A DNA stretch of 17,059 nucleotides from Candidatus Bipolaricaulota bacterium (GCA_015485945.1 WFSM01000021.1:1-17059), one strand, 5' to 3'. Shown: positions 9,209-16,246, numbered from the stretch's first letter. Program-made: numbers and translations. The notes: a model not told the origin generated them from the sequence alone.

Positions 9209-9708
9209 ACTGGGTGGCAACGGGCGCGTTTTCGGGTGGATTGGGGATAATCGCCGTACTGGGATTTGTGCACGGTCACCCAATTATGGGTGGGACCGCC
9301 GTGCTTCTCGGCGTCGTGTGGAACATCGTTGTGTGGACAAATCACGGACGCGAACGCACACTGTCCGGCCTGATCGTTGTGAGCGCCGTTGTTTCCTACT
9401 TCGCTCTGTACATGGAAGTAGGAGTGTACTTCGTGCTCGGCGCGGTTACATTAATCGTAATCGGATGGGAAGCGGGGTTGAGCGCACGCGAGATCGCACC
9501 GTTTTCCAAACCAGCGCAACGCGCATTCATGCGCAGTCGCATTCCCATGCTGACGGCAATCGCTGTGATCGGGTTCGGAGTCGGGGCTGTGATTTCCGCC
9601 GTTCGGTTACACCTTAACTTCGGCATAGCGCTGTTATTATCAGCATTGGCACTCGTGCTTCTGGTTGCGTTTCTTATCGCGGTCAGACCTGGCCGTAATA
9701 ACCAATAA
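9205..9708 (+). CDS. Polytopic membrane protein ending the MoxR cluster
   Basis: 167 residues; no family recognised. I chose the ATG at 9205 over an in-frame TTG at 9172 because it forms an ATGA overlap with the DUF58 stop and has GGGAGAG (9194-9200) at the right distance. Six hydrophobic helices are predicted at about 5-22, 27-45, 54-71, 73-90, 114-133 and 138-160, with a charged cytoplasmic-type loop between the fourth and fifth (GLSAREIAPFSKPAQRAFMR). Almost nothing lies outside the membrane, which suggests a structural or scaffold part of the MoxR-DUF58-DUF4129 assembly. The stop TAA reads into the A-tract of the convergent terminator. Confidence 0.72.
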   Translation: MNWVATGAFSGGLGIIAVLGFVHGHPIMGGTAVLLGVVWNIVVWTNHGRERTLSGLIVVSAVVSYFALYMEVGVYFVLGAVTLIVIGWEAGLSAREIAPFSKPAQRAFMRSRIPMLTAIAVIGFGVGAVISAVRLHLNFGIALLLSALALVLLVAFLIAVRPGRNNQ

Positions 9709-9736
9709 AAAAACGGGCGGCACAGCGACCGCCCGT
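9707..9736 (-). terminator. Intrinsic terminator of the exported-protein operon
   Basis: Perfect 8-bp inverted repeat ACGGGCGG (9713-9720) / CCGCCCGT (9729-9736) with an 8-nt loop. Seven A residues at 9707-9713 become a U-tract when read from the minus strand. On the plus strand the hairpin is followed only by GGACAGATTTT, so it is a weaker stop for the convergent MoxR operon, which probably also uses it. Confidence 0.88.
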
Positions 9737-9755
9737 GGACAGATTTTGCTTATTA

Positions 9756-10445
9756 TCAATAGGGCAAGGTGAGATCACCGCAGATTTCGGTCAGCAATCG
9801 TTTGCCGTTCTCATATCCGCTGATCGTTCCGAAAAACGCGGGTATACCCGATCCCTGCGCCGGATAGAGCTGATACGAGAACGTTGCCGTATCCCCAGAA
9901 GCAAGCTGGTTGAGCCACAGAACCTGGAGCTTGTTCCCCGCTCGCTTGACGGGCACGCCGCCGCTGTTGTTCACACTGACCTGCCATCCAACCGGAATCG
10001 TTTCCTCAATCCCAACACCGGATAAATTGCCGTTGGAGATTATTGTAATAGTTACGACGACACTGCCGTCGGACTGCGGCTCTACGTGGCGCACCGCGAT
10101 CAGCGGCGCTTTCCCCACCAGCAGCCCCTTCCTTCGCATTGTCGTGCGTCCCGCTGGACCGACCGCCTTCAGCGTTACCTCTACGTAACCGGGTGCGGCG
10201 AACACATGGTCGACGGATGGATCAGTCGTGGTGATATCGGGCTTGTTACCGCCACTGAAGTACCACTCATAGTGGATTCCATTTGCGGTTGCCTGTGCCC
10301 CGGGAGCGAGGAGAAACGTGACCTTTGCTCCCACTGCTGGGTTGTAACTAGTGGGATCGAAGTTGATCACTCCCTGTCCAACAGCGATCACTCCCATAGC
10401 CAGCAGGAGCATCCCGCTGACCGCGATCAATAATCGTGCATTCAT
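9756..10445 (-). CDS. Small exported PKD-domain protein with the shared beta domain
   Basis: 229 residues from the ATG at 10445, chosen because GGAGGG (10454-10449) lies 3 nt upstream; an earlier in-frame start at 10487 would overlap the upstream gene. Residues 1-23 form a signal peptide (hydrophobic core, ending near VGQG). Residues ~28-110 look like a PKD-type Ig-like domain (YEWYFSGG, then DHVFAAPGYVEVTLKAVGPAG). Residues ~114-229 match the first half of the module in the two upstream genes: VTITI, LSGVGIEETIPVGWQVS, a VLWLNQLASGD stretch, then TFSYQL. The protein ends before the helical tail that follows this half in the neighbours. The sequence is exported with no membrane anchor, so it may be periplasmic, secreted or bound to the larger proteins. 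Last gene of a three-gene operon. Confidence 0.82.
   Translation of the reverse strand: MNARLLIAVSGMLLLAMGVIAVGQGVINFDPTSYNPAVGAKVTFLLAPGAQATANGIHYEWYFSGGNKPDITTTDPSVDHVFAAPGYVEVTLKAVGPAGRTTMRRKGLLVGKAPLIAVRHVEPQSDGSVVVTITIISNGNLSGVGIEETIPVGWQVSVNNSGGVPVKRAGNKLQVLWLNQLASGDTATFSYQLYPAQGSGIPAFFGTISGYENGKRLLTEICGDLTLPY
9759..10106 (-). repeat. Shared module, first half only (residues 114-229)
   Basis: Protein-level repeat of the beta domain found in the two upstream genes, recognised by the GVGxxExxPxGW motif and the later LxxGDT...Y strand pair. The companion helical tail is missing and the gene stops after GDLTLPY. Confidence 0.65.
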
Positions 10446-10448
10446 AAT

Positions 10449-10454
10449 CCCTCC
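10449..10454 (-). promoter_or_regulatory. Ribosome binding site that fixes the 10445 start
   Basis: GGAGGG on the minus strand, 3 nt before the ATG, favours the 229-residue form over the longer 243-residue form. Confidence 0.8.
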
Positions 10455-10470
10455 AATCAGCCGCGTTCCT

Positions 10471-12651
10471 CTACGGAAGCGGGTCATGTACCGAAATACC
10501 CTTCAGCCAGTAAGCAATCAGATCACGCATCGTAGCGAGATCGATTGTGGCACTGTTCGTATATGGAACCGGCTTGTTGGACAACCACAGTGACACCGCG
10601 TACTGGATTTGGTCAAACGATATCTGCGACGGGAGACACAGGTCGATCTTGTTGTTCTTGGTGTCCCATCGTGAGATGACGACCGCAATCGGCAGGTACT
10701 CCTCCAGCGTGACCTTATCCTCGCCGAGGACCATCTGCGTCAGTCGCGGTGATGAACTGGCCACGGAGCCGTTGATCGCGACCTGGAGTTGCCCCGATGC
10801 CCCGAATGTTGGTGTGGTAGGAGCGGTCAGCGTATACGTGATTACCCGTTTGTCGCCGCTTTTGAGAGTTTCCATAAACAACCAATCGCACTCCAACGCC
10901 TTGTTGTCGGCGGTTGGATACCACGTACGCAGGGTAGCGGAGCTGTTGTCAACCGCGGTGAACGACCAACTCTGGGGAAAGTGCTCGGTCAAGCTCAGCC
11001 CGTCCACCGCAGTGTTGGCAGTGATCGTCACCGTCACTTTGACATTGCCGCCGGCGATCGTCTTGTCGTCAGGGAGGCAGGTGTCGATCGTGCGGGTGAC
11101 TGTCACACTCGGGAGAATGGTAAGTGTCTTGGTGCAAGTTCCGGTACCGCCGTCGTTGTCGGTAACTACCAGCGTCACCTTAACCGCGCCCGCGACAGGG
11201 AACGTGTAGGTAACCTGCGGCGTGGATGTGGTCTTATCAATCACGCCATCGCCGTTGAAGTCCCAACCGTACGAGACGATGGTTCCGTCGATGTCGTTGG
11301 ATCCGCTGGCGTCAAGCGTAGTGGCCACACCGGCACACGGCTCGTTAGGCTCGACCGTGAACATCGCGGTCGGTGGTGTGTTTGCGACGGTGATCGACTG
11401 GTATACCGGTTGGGAATGAGCTCCCTGATTATCGGTAACCACCAACGTCACGGTGTATTTGCCGGCTTGGGCGTAGCGGTGCTGTGGATTCTGATCGGTG
11501 CTCGTAGTTCCATCACCAAAATCCCACGACCACGCGACTACGCTGCCGTCTGCATCACTTGACTCATCCGTGAATTGAATTGTGTCCTTGGTGAGCGGCG
11601 CAGCGGGAGAGAATTTAAACTTAGCGACCGGAGGTATATTCGGCGTCTTCACCGTGATCGTGGCCGGGGCGATCGCGATCGTGCCTGCAACGCCACGGAA
11701 ATTGACAAACGACACAGTTGATCCCACATCGGTGGCAATCTGCCCGCCCGCATTGGCGCGCACATTGACAGTGGCGCTCCAGTGCGCTCCGATTCCCAAC
11801 CCCCCGAGTTCCCAACTGAGAACCGTGGTCCCGTTCTCCTGAGAAACGACGTTCGTGGGAGCCGGGTCCGCGCTCACGTAAACCAACCCCACGGGAAGGA
11901 TTTTGGTGACGGTGATATCCGTCGCTGCCTGCTGCACAGTAAGTTGAGAGATAACGGCAGCCGCCGTCGTGCTTGTCGGCTGGGGAAAGAACAACCCACC
12001 GGTCTCAGCAGCAAACTGCTGCAAAAGATCGCGGTCAATCAGGAACCCGATCCCAACTGAAATGATTTTAATCCCTAATTCCGCAGCTACTTTCCCCTCT
12101 GTCTTGGCATCGCTCCCAACATTGCTTTGCCCATCGGTGAGCAGAATATCAGCGCACACTGCGTCCGGACGTCCATTGGTGGTGAGTTCCTGGCGCGCTA
12201 TTGCCATTGCATCGCCAAGGGCTGATTTGCCGCTGCGGCCGATATCGGCGATTGCCTGTTTAAGCTGCATAAAGTTATTGGTCAGTCCGACCACAAGCCG
12301 CGCCTGATCGGAGAATACGACGAGGCCAGCACGGTCGTCTTTACCCAGTTGATTAAGGATAGCAAATGCCGCCTGCTTGGCCTGCCCGAGGTCCGAGGTA
12401 GCCGATGTATCGATCACGAGCATGCAATCGATCGGGAACCCGCCCTGGGGACCACTCCCAGTCAGGGTGACAGTAACCGCCGCCGTATCCGGGCTGCCGG
12501 TGCCCGCCGCGTAGATCGTGGTCGGGGTCACGGTCTGGTTCACCGCGACGTACGTCGTGGTCCCAAGCGCGGTGACTCCCATTCCCGCAAGAGCAACAAT
12601 TAAGAATACGGCGAGGGGGATCCCCCCCGCCGCGTTGAACCATCGTTTCAT
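10471..12651 (-). CDS. Exported VWA-PKD protein with C-terminal shared module
   Basis: 726 residues from the ATG at 12651. A signal peptide or anchor spans ~11-30. A von Willebrand A domain covers ~74-235; its MIDAS-type residues are D81-T-S83-A-T85, S143 and D173 (LLTDGQSN). A DUF11-like beta domain follows (~245-335), then two PKD domains at ~341-422 (WSWDFGDGTTS) and ~426-512 (YGWDFNGDGVID). The C-terminal module is at ~515-716: a beta domain, then a tail starting VVISRWDTKNNKIDL and ending LIAYWLKGISVHDPLP. VWA and PKD domains usually mediate protein-protein or surface interactions, so this is probably a cell-surface or periplasmic structural or adhesive protein. The ATG at 12660 is less likely because AGGAG would directly abut it. 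It lies 25 nt from the upstream gene and 25 nt from the downstream one. Confidence 0.85.
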   Translation of the reverse strand: MKRWFNAAGGIPLAVFLIVALAGMGVTALGTTTYVAVNQTVTPTTIYAAGTGSPDTAAVTVTLTGSGPQGGFPIDCMLVIDTSATSDLGQAKQAAFAILNQLGKDDRAGLVVFSDQARLVVGLTNNFMQLKQAIADIGRSGKSALGDAMAIARQELTTNGRPDAVCADILLTDGQSNVGSDAKTEGKVAAELGIKIISVGIGFLIDRDLLQQFAAETGGLFFPQPTSTTAAAVISQLTVQQAATDITVTKILPVGLVYVSADPAPTNVVSQENGTTVLSWELGGLGIGAHWSATVNVRANAGGQIATDVGSTVSFVNFRGVAGTIAIAPATITVKTPNIPPVAKFKFSPAAPLTKDTIQFTDESSDADGSVVAWSWDFGDGTTSTDQNPQHRYAQAGKYTVTLVVTDNQGAHSQPVYQSITVANTPPTAMFTVEPNEPCAGVATTLDASGSNDIDGTIVSYGWDFNGDGVIDKTTSTPQVTYTFPVAGAVKVTLVVTDNDGGTGTCTKTLTILPSVTVTRTIDTCLPDDKTIAGGNVKVTVTITANTAVDGLSLTEHFPQSWSFTAVDNSSATLRTWYPTADNKALECDWLFMETLKSGDKRVITYTLTAPTTPTFGASGQLQVAINGSVASSSPRLTQMVLGEDKVTLEEYLPIAVVISRWDTKNNKIDLCLPSQISFDQIQYAVSLWLSNKPVPYTNSATIDLATMRDLIAYWLKGISVHDPLP
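10504..11109 (-). repeat. Shared module (beta domain plus helical tail) in the VWA-PKD protein
   Basis: Residues ~515-716. The first half begins VTVTRTIDT and has GLSLTEHFPQSWSF, aligning with VGLQENLPVGW and VGLAEQLPTGW upstream. The second half carries RWDxxNxxID, ISFDQIQYAVSLWL, VPYT and MRDLIAYWL. Confidence 0.75.
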
Positions 12652-12660
12652 CGTGATCAT

Positions 12661-12665
12661 CTCCT
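12661..12665 (-). promoter_or_regulatory. Ribosome binding site of the VWA-PKD gene
   Basis: AGGAG lies 9 nt before the ATG at 12651 and 0 nt before an in-frame ATG at 12660. The spacing favours 12651. Confidence 0.6.
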
Positions 12666-12676
12666 ACTCATCCGAT

Positions 12677-14905
12677 TTACTTCCCCCCCTGACACGGGAG
12701 CTTACACGCCGCGCATGTACCTGGCATCGCTCCCGGAAGGGGATCACAGATATCCGTGTTGGTGAGCCAATAAGCGATGATCGTCTTCAACATCTCGTAG
12801 GTGACCGTCTGGCCGCCCGTGCGCGGCACAACCTCATCCTCAAGCCAGAACGCGATTGCCCGTTGCACCTGTTGGAACGAGATTTTGTTCGACAGGGTGA
12901 TGTCGATCGTGTCGTTGTTCACATCCCACCGTGAGATTACCACGAGCACCGGCAGGGAATCGGTGACATCGACCGTAGAATCGCCAGTGACCGTCACCTG
13001 CTGACACGGTAGCGCGGAATCGACAACGCCGTACAAGTTGTTGCTGCTGACATAGCACGGGTTGTTCGCCGCCGGTTCGATCGGCTGCGTCTGCGGCACC
13101 GTCACCTCGTAGATGATCGTCTTGGTCGTTCCCTTCGGAAGTTTGGTCGGAAGCACCCACTGCACCTTAGACGCTTTGTACGTGAACCCATCGGTCTGGA
13201 TCGAGGTCACCTTCCAGCCGGTCGGGAGTTGCTCAGCAAGCCCAACTCCGTACAGATCTTGATCAGCACTGATCTCCACCTTGACGGTAAACGTATTGCC
13301 CGCCGGATTGCCGTCCGGGCCCAAGTAGTTGAGCAGGACGTTGTTGCACGGTACCGGGGTAGCAATCGTACGCACGGCGGTGATCGTCGCCTGCGGTACC
13401 TTGGGTAACGGGTTATCGACCTCAGTGCACGTGTATGAATAGGCAGCGAGTTCTTTCATCGTTTCCAGGTTAATCGTCGCGCCCTGTGTCCACGGCACCG
13501 GTTCGTCGTTCTGCCACATCTGAAGCGCACGCGCAAGCTGGTTGGGGTCGATCTTCTGCGATAAACGCAGGTCGATCGTATCCTGAGTGTCGGTCCCGGT
13601 CCGCGGCACGAGATGGGCAACCGCTGTCTTGATCGACAACGCGTCGACTACCTCAATGTCGCTGTCCCCAGCCACTGGAATCTGCAGCGATGGAGTCATC
13701 GATTGGAACGTTCCTGTAATCTTGAAACATGCCGGAAGCGTGGTGGCCACGAGCTGATCGCTTGGCGGTACCGTCACTTCATAGGTAATCACCTTTGTCT
13801 CGCCGGCCTTGATCTGGTCGACAAACACCCACTGCACCGCCGATCGCTTAAACGCGGCGCCAGCGTTTTCAATTGGTTTGATCTTCCAACCGACGGGGAG
13901 GTTCTCCTGGAGTCCGACTCCAGCAAGATCGGTCTGCGACTCGATTCGTACAACCACCTTAAACGTGCTCCCCGGCAATGCCGCTACAGTGGAGATCGTC
14001 CGTGTTACCTTCACCGCCAACGCGGATATGTCAACCGGTTTAGTGATGCTGGTAGTAGCGCCTTCATTGTCGGTAACGCGCAGGGTGACGTTATAGGTTC
14101 CACTCGTCGCGTAAGTGTGTGTAACAACTGGCTTGGTCGTTTTCAGATCGAATACACCGTCACCGTTAAAGTCCCACTCGTAACTTGCGATTGTGCCGTC
14201 AGGATCCTTGGAGGCACTGGCATCGAACGTGACCGGCTCGTTAATGTGCGGCTTGGCCGGCGTCGTGGTGAACGCCGCAATCGGCGGCTGATTCGTGCTT
14301 CCGGAAATAACGAACGGTTCAGTCGTGTTGAGTGTAATCTTCGTGGGCGCGGTTAGACTGCCCGATAGGAACTTCACCGCTGTGATCCCGGAGGTGAACT
14401 GCGGGTTAATCGTCAGGGTAAATTGGTTCCCGAGAGGCCCGAGCGCCATCCCGTCCGCGCCGTTCGCGTACCACGCCCAGTGGACCGATCCCGTCGGCGG
14501 GGTGAGTTTCCACGATTCGTTAAAATCGATCGTCGATCCATCATCTTCAACCTCAAACTTGGCACCAGTCGGTACCCCAGACAATGCGAATGTTACGCTG
14601 CCTGCCCCTCCAGTGGGAGAGCTGAGGAGGACAAACAGGCTGAGCGCGCCGGTAGCGCTGTTTCGGTACAGAAACAGAATCGCCGTGTTTGGTTCTTCCA
14701 ACCCCGTGTTGGAGTGATAATTCTTATAGTTGTAAAAATCAACGGCGCTCTTCGTACCGACAAGGGGCACAATTTGTACTTTCTGCGTCCCTTGCGATAC
14801 TGTGTAGTATCCCGTCCCCTGTGCCGTCACGGTCACCTGTAATACAATGACGATGAGCAACAGCAACAAGGGAAGGCCATACAGTCCGACCTTACGAAAC
14901 TTCAT
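12677..14905 (-). CDS. Exported PKD protein with two shared modules and a Cys-rich C-terminus
   Basis: 742 residues from the ATG at 14905, set by AAAGGAGG at optimal spacing. Signal peptide 1-28 (LPLLLLLIVIVLQVTVTAQG). Residues ~30-200 form a beta-rich domain I do not recognise, with ILFLYRNSATGALSLFVLLS and VHWAWYANGADGMALGPLGN. A PKD domain spans ~206-293 (YEWDFNGDGVFD). Two copies of a bipartite module follow, A at ~297-490 and B at ~505-714. Copy B is close to the VWA protein's tail; copy A's tail is degenerate (AAYSY in place of IAYWL). After DPLP a short tail holds C731, C734 and C738 in CAACKLPC, with C720 just before. The protein is probably a surface or periplasmic structural component. 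It is first in its operon, with the VWA gene 25 nt downstream. Confidence 0.85.
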   Translation of the reverse strand: MKFRKVGLYGLPLLLLLIVIVLQVTVTAQGTGYYTVSQGTQKVQIVPLVGTKSAVDFYNYKNYHSNTGLEEPNTAILFLYRNSATGALSLFVLLSSPTGGAGSVTFALSGVPTGAKFEVEDDGSTIDFNESWKLTPPTGSVHWAWYANGADGMALGPLGNQFTLTINPQFTSGITAVKFLSGSLTAPTKITLNTTEPFVISGSTNQPPIAAFTTTPAKPHINEPVTFDASASKDPDGTIASYEWDFNGDGVFDLKTTKPVVTHTYATSGTYNVTLRVTDNEGATTSITKPVDISALAVKVTRTISTVAALPGSTFKVVVRIESQTDLAGVGLQENLPVGWKIKPIENAGAAFKRSAVQWVFVDQIKAGETKVITYEVTVPPSDQLVATTLPACFKITGTFQSMTPSLQIPVAGDSDIEVVDALSIKTAVAHLVPRTGTDTQDTIDLRLSQKIDPNQLARALQMWQNDEPVPWTQGATINLETMKELAAYSYTCTEVDNPLPKVPQATITAVRTIATPVPCNNVLLNYLGPDGNPAGNTFTVKVEISADQDLYGVGLAEQLPTGWKVTSIQTDGFTYKASKVQWVLPTKLPKGTTKTIIYEVTVPQTQPIEPAANNPCYVSSNNLYGVVDSALPCQQVTVTGDSTVDVTDSLPVLVVISRWDVNNDTIDITLSNKISFQQVQRAIAFWLEDEVVPRTGGQTVTYEMLKTIIAYWLTNTDICDPLPGAMPGTCAACKLPCQGGK
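12764..13393 (-). repeat. Shared module copy B (residues ~505-714)
   Basis: Begins ITAVRTIAT, has YGVGLAEQLPTGWKVTS, VQWVLP and IIYEVTVP, then the tail VVISRWDVNNDTIDITL, QRAIAFWL, VVPRT and IIAYWL. Confidence 0.75.
13436..14017 (-). repeat. Shared module copy A (residues ~297-490)
   Basis: Begins VKVTRTIST, has AGVGLQENLPVGWKIKP, VQWVFV and ITYEVTVP. Its tail keeps TIDLRLS, ALQMWQNDEPVPWT and NPLP, but the last helix reads AAYSY where the other copies have IAYWL. Confidence 0.72.
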
Positions 14906-14910
14906 TGCTA

Positions 14911-14918
14911 CCTCCTTT
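14911..14918 (-). promoter_or_regulatory. Strong ribosome binding site of the PKD operon
   Basis: AAAGGAGG, 5 nt before the ATG at 14905. It fixes the start over two in-frame upstream ATGs (14923 and 14965), giving a clean signal peptide. Confidence 0.85.
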
Positions 14919-14979
14919 ATCATTAGCTTTCCTTCCAAAATTTCCGTGCTGCAAGCAAAAAACAATCCGCCATTACTTT

Positions 14980-15007
14980 ATCATAAAACCGCGCGTTGGT
15001 CTGTAAC
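14980..15007 (-). promoter_or_regulatory. Candidate promoter of the three-gene exported-protein operon
   Basis: GTTACA (15007-15002), a 16-nt spacer and TATGAT (14985-14980) on the minus strand, four and five of six consensus matches. It would give a leader of about 68 nt. It lies between the stop of the 15033 gene and the strong ribosome binding site. Confidence 0.4.
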
Positions 15008-15032
15008 ATCGATCACGATCCCCCTTTCCTCC

Positions 15033-15656
15033 TCACAGCGCCACCGTGAGTTGATATAGCGCGTCATCAATCGCGTGTTTAGCCGCAGCGAGAGGGCTGG
15101 CAGTAATTATCGACAGGAATGGCTGATCAGTGGCTATCACTGATGTCGTGAACGCGATACTACCATCAGGGTTAAACACGGTGGCGAACAATGCCACGGT
15201 CGCCTCCTTTTGCAGGCCGATGAGGATCCCAATTGGGCTCAACAGGAGTTTCAGTGAATTATTGGCCAGGGACGTCGCGCCAAGAATGAGCAATGAACGC
15301 GCTGGCTGAAATGAAATTTGATCTTCCCAACGTACGATACGAAAGATGACGATATGATCGGCGTTTAACGCATTGGCAAGTCGTCTGACCCCTTCCACCG
15401 ACAGGTTGTCCCCCATATATGTATTGGTGGTTCGCTGCGCTTGCATAATTTCTCCGGTGGAACAGACATACGTGCCAGTGATCAGAGTGCCATGCTGCTC
15501 GGCATACGCTTGCAGTAATTGCAGATCCTGTGCCGGAACTTGCGCCGCTGCTTGTACGAATATTGCAATTCGTTGCCCCATCGCCGGAACGGCAATGAGC
15601 AACAACACGACCCCCACTGCTACCCACACACTCATTGTTCGCACTTTTATCAGCAT
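15033..15656 (-). CDS. Exported protein of unknown function
   Basis: 207 residues; no family recognised. Residues ~8-28 form a signal peptide (VAVGVVLLLIAVPAMGQ) and no lipobox Cys is present. The mature part alternates strands and helices: IAIFVQAAAQVPAQDLQLLQAYA, GVRRLANALNADHIVIFRIVRW, a hydrophobic stretch at 120-148, then VALFATVFNPDGSIAF and a final helix AAKHAIDDALYQL. The pattern of a resistance-to-name strand, helix and 'NADHIVIF' strand recalls periplasmic proteins of the CsgG/TolB-N type fold, but this is only an impression. The start ATG at 15656 is supported by GGAGAGAG just upstream. The gene lies between rplM and the PKD operon on the same strand; I saw only weak promoter-like sequence before it, so it could be read from the rplM promoter. 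Confidence 0.7.
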   Translation of the reverse strand: MLIKVRTMSVWVAVGVVLLLIAVPAMGQRIAIFVQAAAQVPAQDLQLLQAYAEQHGTLITGTYVCSTGEIMQAQRTTNTYMGDNLSVEGVRRLANALNADHIVIFRIVRWEDQISFQPARSLLILGATSLANNSLKLLLSPIGILIGLQKEATVALFATVFNPDGSIAFTTSVIATDQPFLSIITASPLAAAKHAIDDALYQLTVAL

Positions 15657-15722
15657 ACTCTCTCCACCACCCGTATAAATGTTGCTTTCTGTGGAGGGAG
15701 TCTAGCTGAGTGTCCGTGAGCG

Positions 15723-15752
15723 CGGAAGGAAGGGTGTCGACGCTTCCCTCCG
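15723..15752. repeat. Imperfect hairpin between rplM and the 15033 gene
   Basis: A 13-bp inverted repeat with two mismatches, arms 15723-15735 and 15740-15752, around a GTCG loop. No U-tract follows on either strand, so it is not a classical intrinsic terminator. It may be a processing or attenuation structure in the 146-bp gap. Confidence 0.45.
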
Positions 15753-15766
15753 GGTTTGTCTACAGG

Positions 15767-15803
15767 ACCGCGGACAAATGTCCGAGCGACGTACACCCGC
15801 GGT
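15767..15803. repeat. Nested inverted repeats at the rplM stop
   Basis: ACCGCGG (15767-15773) pairs with CCGCGGT (15797-15803), the last base of which is part of the rplM stop. A competing hairpin CGGAC-AAAT-GTCCG (15771-15784) lies inside. No poly-U run follows. Confidence 0.4.
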
Positions 15804-16246
15804 TACAGAGAAAGATCAACTGGTTGTTGTGCGATGTGAGGATGGGTGGGACCGGCGTATACCTTGAGTTTGCGGAGCATGCGACGACCGAGCTTTGTCT
15901 TGGGGAGCATACGGCGGACCGCCTCGCGCACGGGCAAAGTAGGACGACGTTTAATCAGTTTGCCATACGGAATTTCTTTCAGCCCACCGATGTATCCGGT
16001 ATGCCGCTGATACATCTTTTGCTCCCACTTATCGCCGCTGAGCGCGACTTTATCAGCATTAATCACAATCACGTAATCGCCGGTATCAACATGCGGAGTG
16101 TAAATCGGCTTATGTTTCCCCTGCAGGACCACCGCGATCTCGCTCGCTAGGCGGCCGAGTGGCTTGCCGTCCGCGTTTACCACGTACCAATTGCGATTCC
16201 ATGTCTTACCGCGCTCTTCATTCTTCGCTACATATGTCCGCTGCAT
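15803..16246 (-). CDS. rplM: 50S ribosomal protein L13
   Basis: 147 residues, close to the usual ~142-145. L13 is an early-assembly protein of the large subunit. Characteristic stretches are WYVVNADGKPLGRLASEIA, GDYVIVINADKVALSGDKW, the loop YQRHTGYIGGLKEIPYGKL, and AVRRMLPKTKLGRRMLRKLK followed by YAGPTHPHIAQQP. The ATG at 16246 has AAGGAG 6 nt upstream; the nearby ATG at 16252 is out of frame. The gene has its own near-ideal promoter in the end of purA. In most bacteria rpsI (S9) follows immediately; here 146 bp of non-coding DNA and an unrelated exported protein follow instead. Confidence 0.97.
   Translation of the reverse strand: MQRTYVAKNEERGKTWNRNWYVVNADGKPLGRLASEIAVVLQGKHKPIYTPHVDTGDYVIVINADKVALSGDKWEQKMYQRHTGYIGGLKEIPYGKLIKRRPTLPVREAVRRMLPKTKLGRRMLRKLKVYAGPTHPHIAQQPVDLSL

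Noticed and set aside
10446..10487. N-terminal extension of the small PKD protein
   Set aside because: It would put a charged stretch before the signal peptide and overlap the upstream gene; GGAGGG points to the ATG at 10445.
10789..11562. Plus-strand open frame of 257 codons opposite the VWA-PKD gene
   Set aside because: Its translation is rich in Arg, His and Gly with no domain-like pattern, and it lies wholly antisense to a gene with VWA and PKD domains and a ribosome binding site.
13613..14356. Plus-strand open frame of 247 codons opposite the large PKD gene
   Set aside because: Arg/Leu/His-rich shadow of a well-supported gene, with no ribosome binding site or recognisable motif.
15672..15702. 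Promoter-like TAGACT and TTTATA/TATACG before the 15033 gene
   Set aside because: The boxes match the consensus poorly, and the implied transcript start would fall inside the ribosome binding site.
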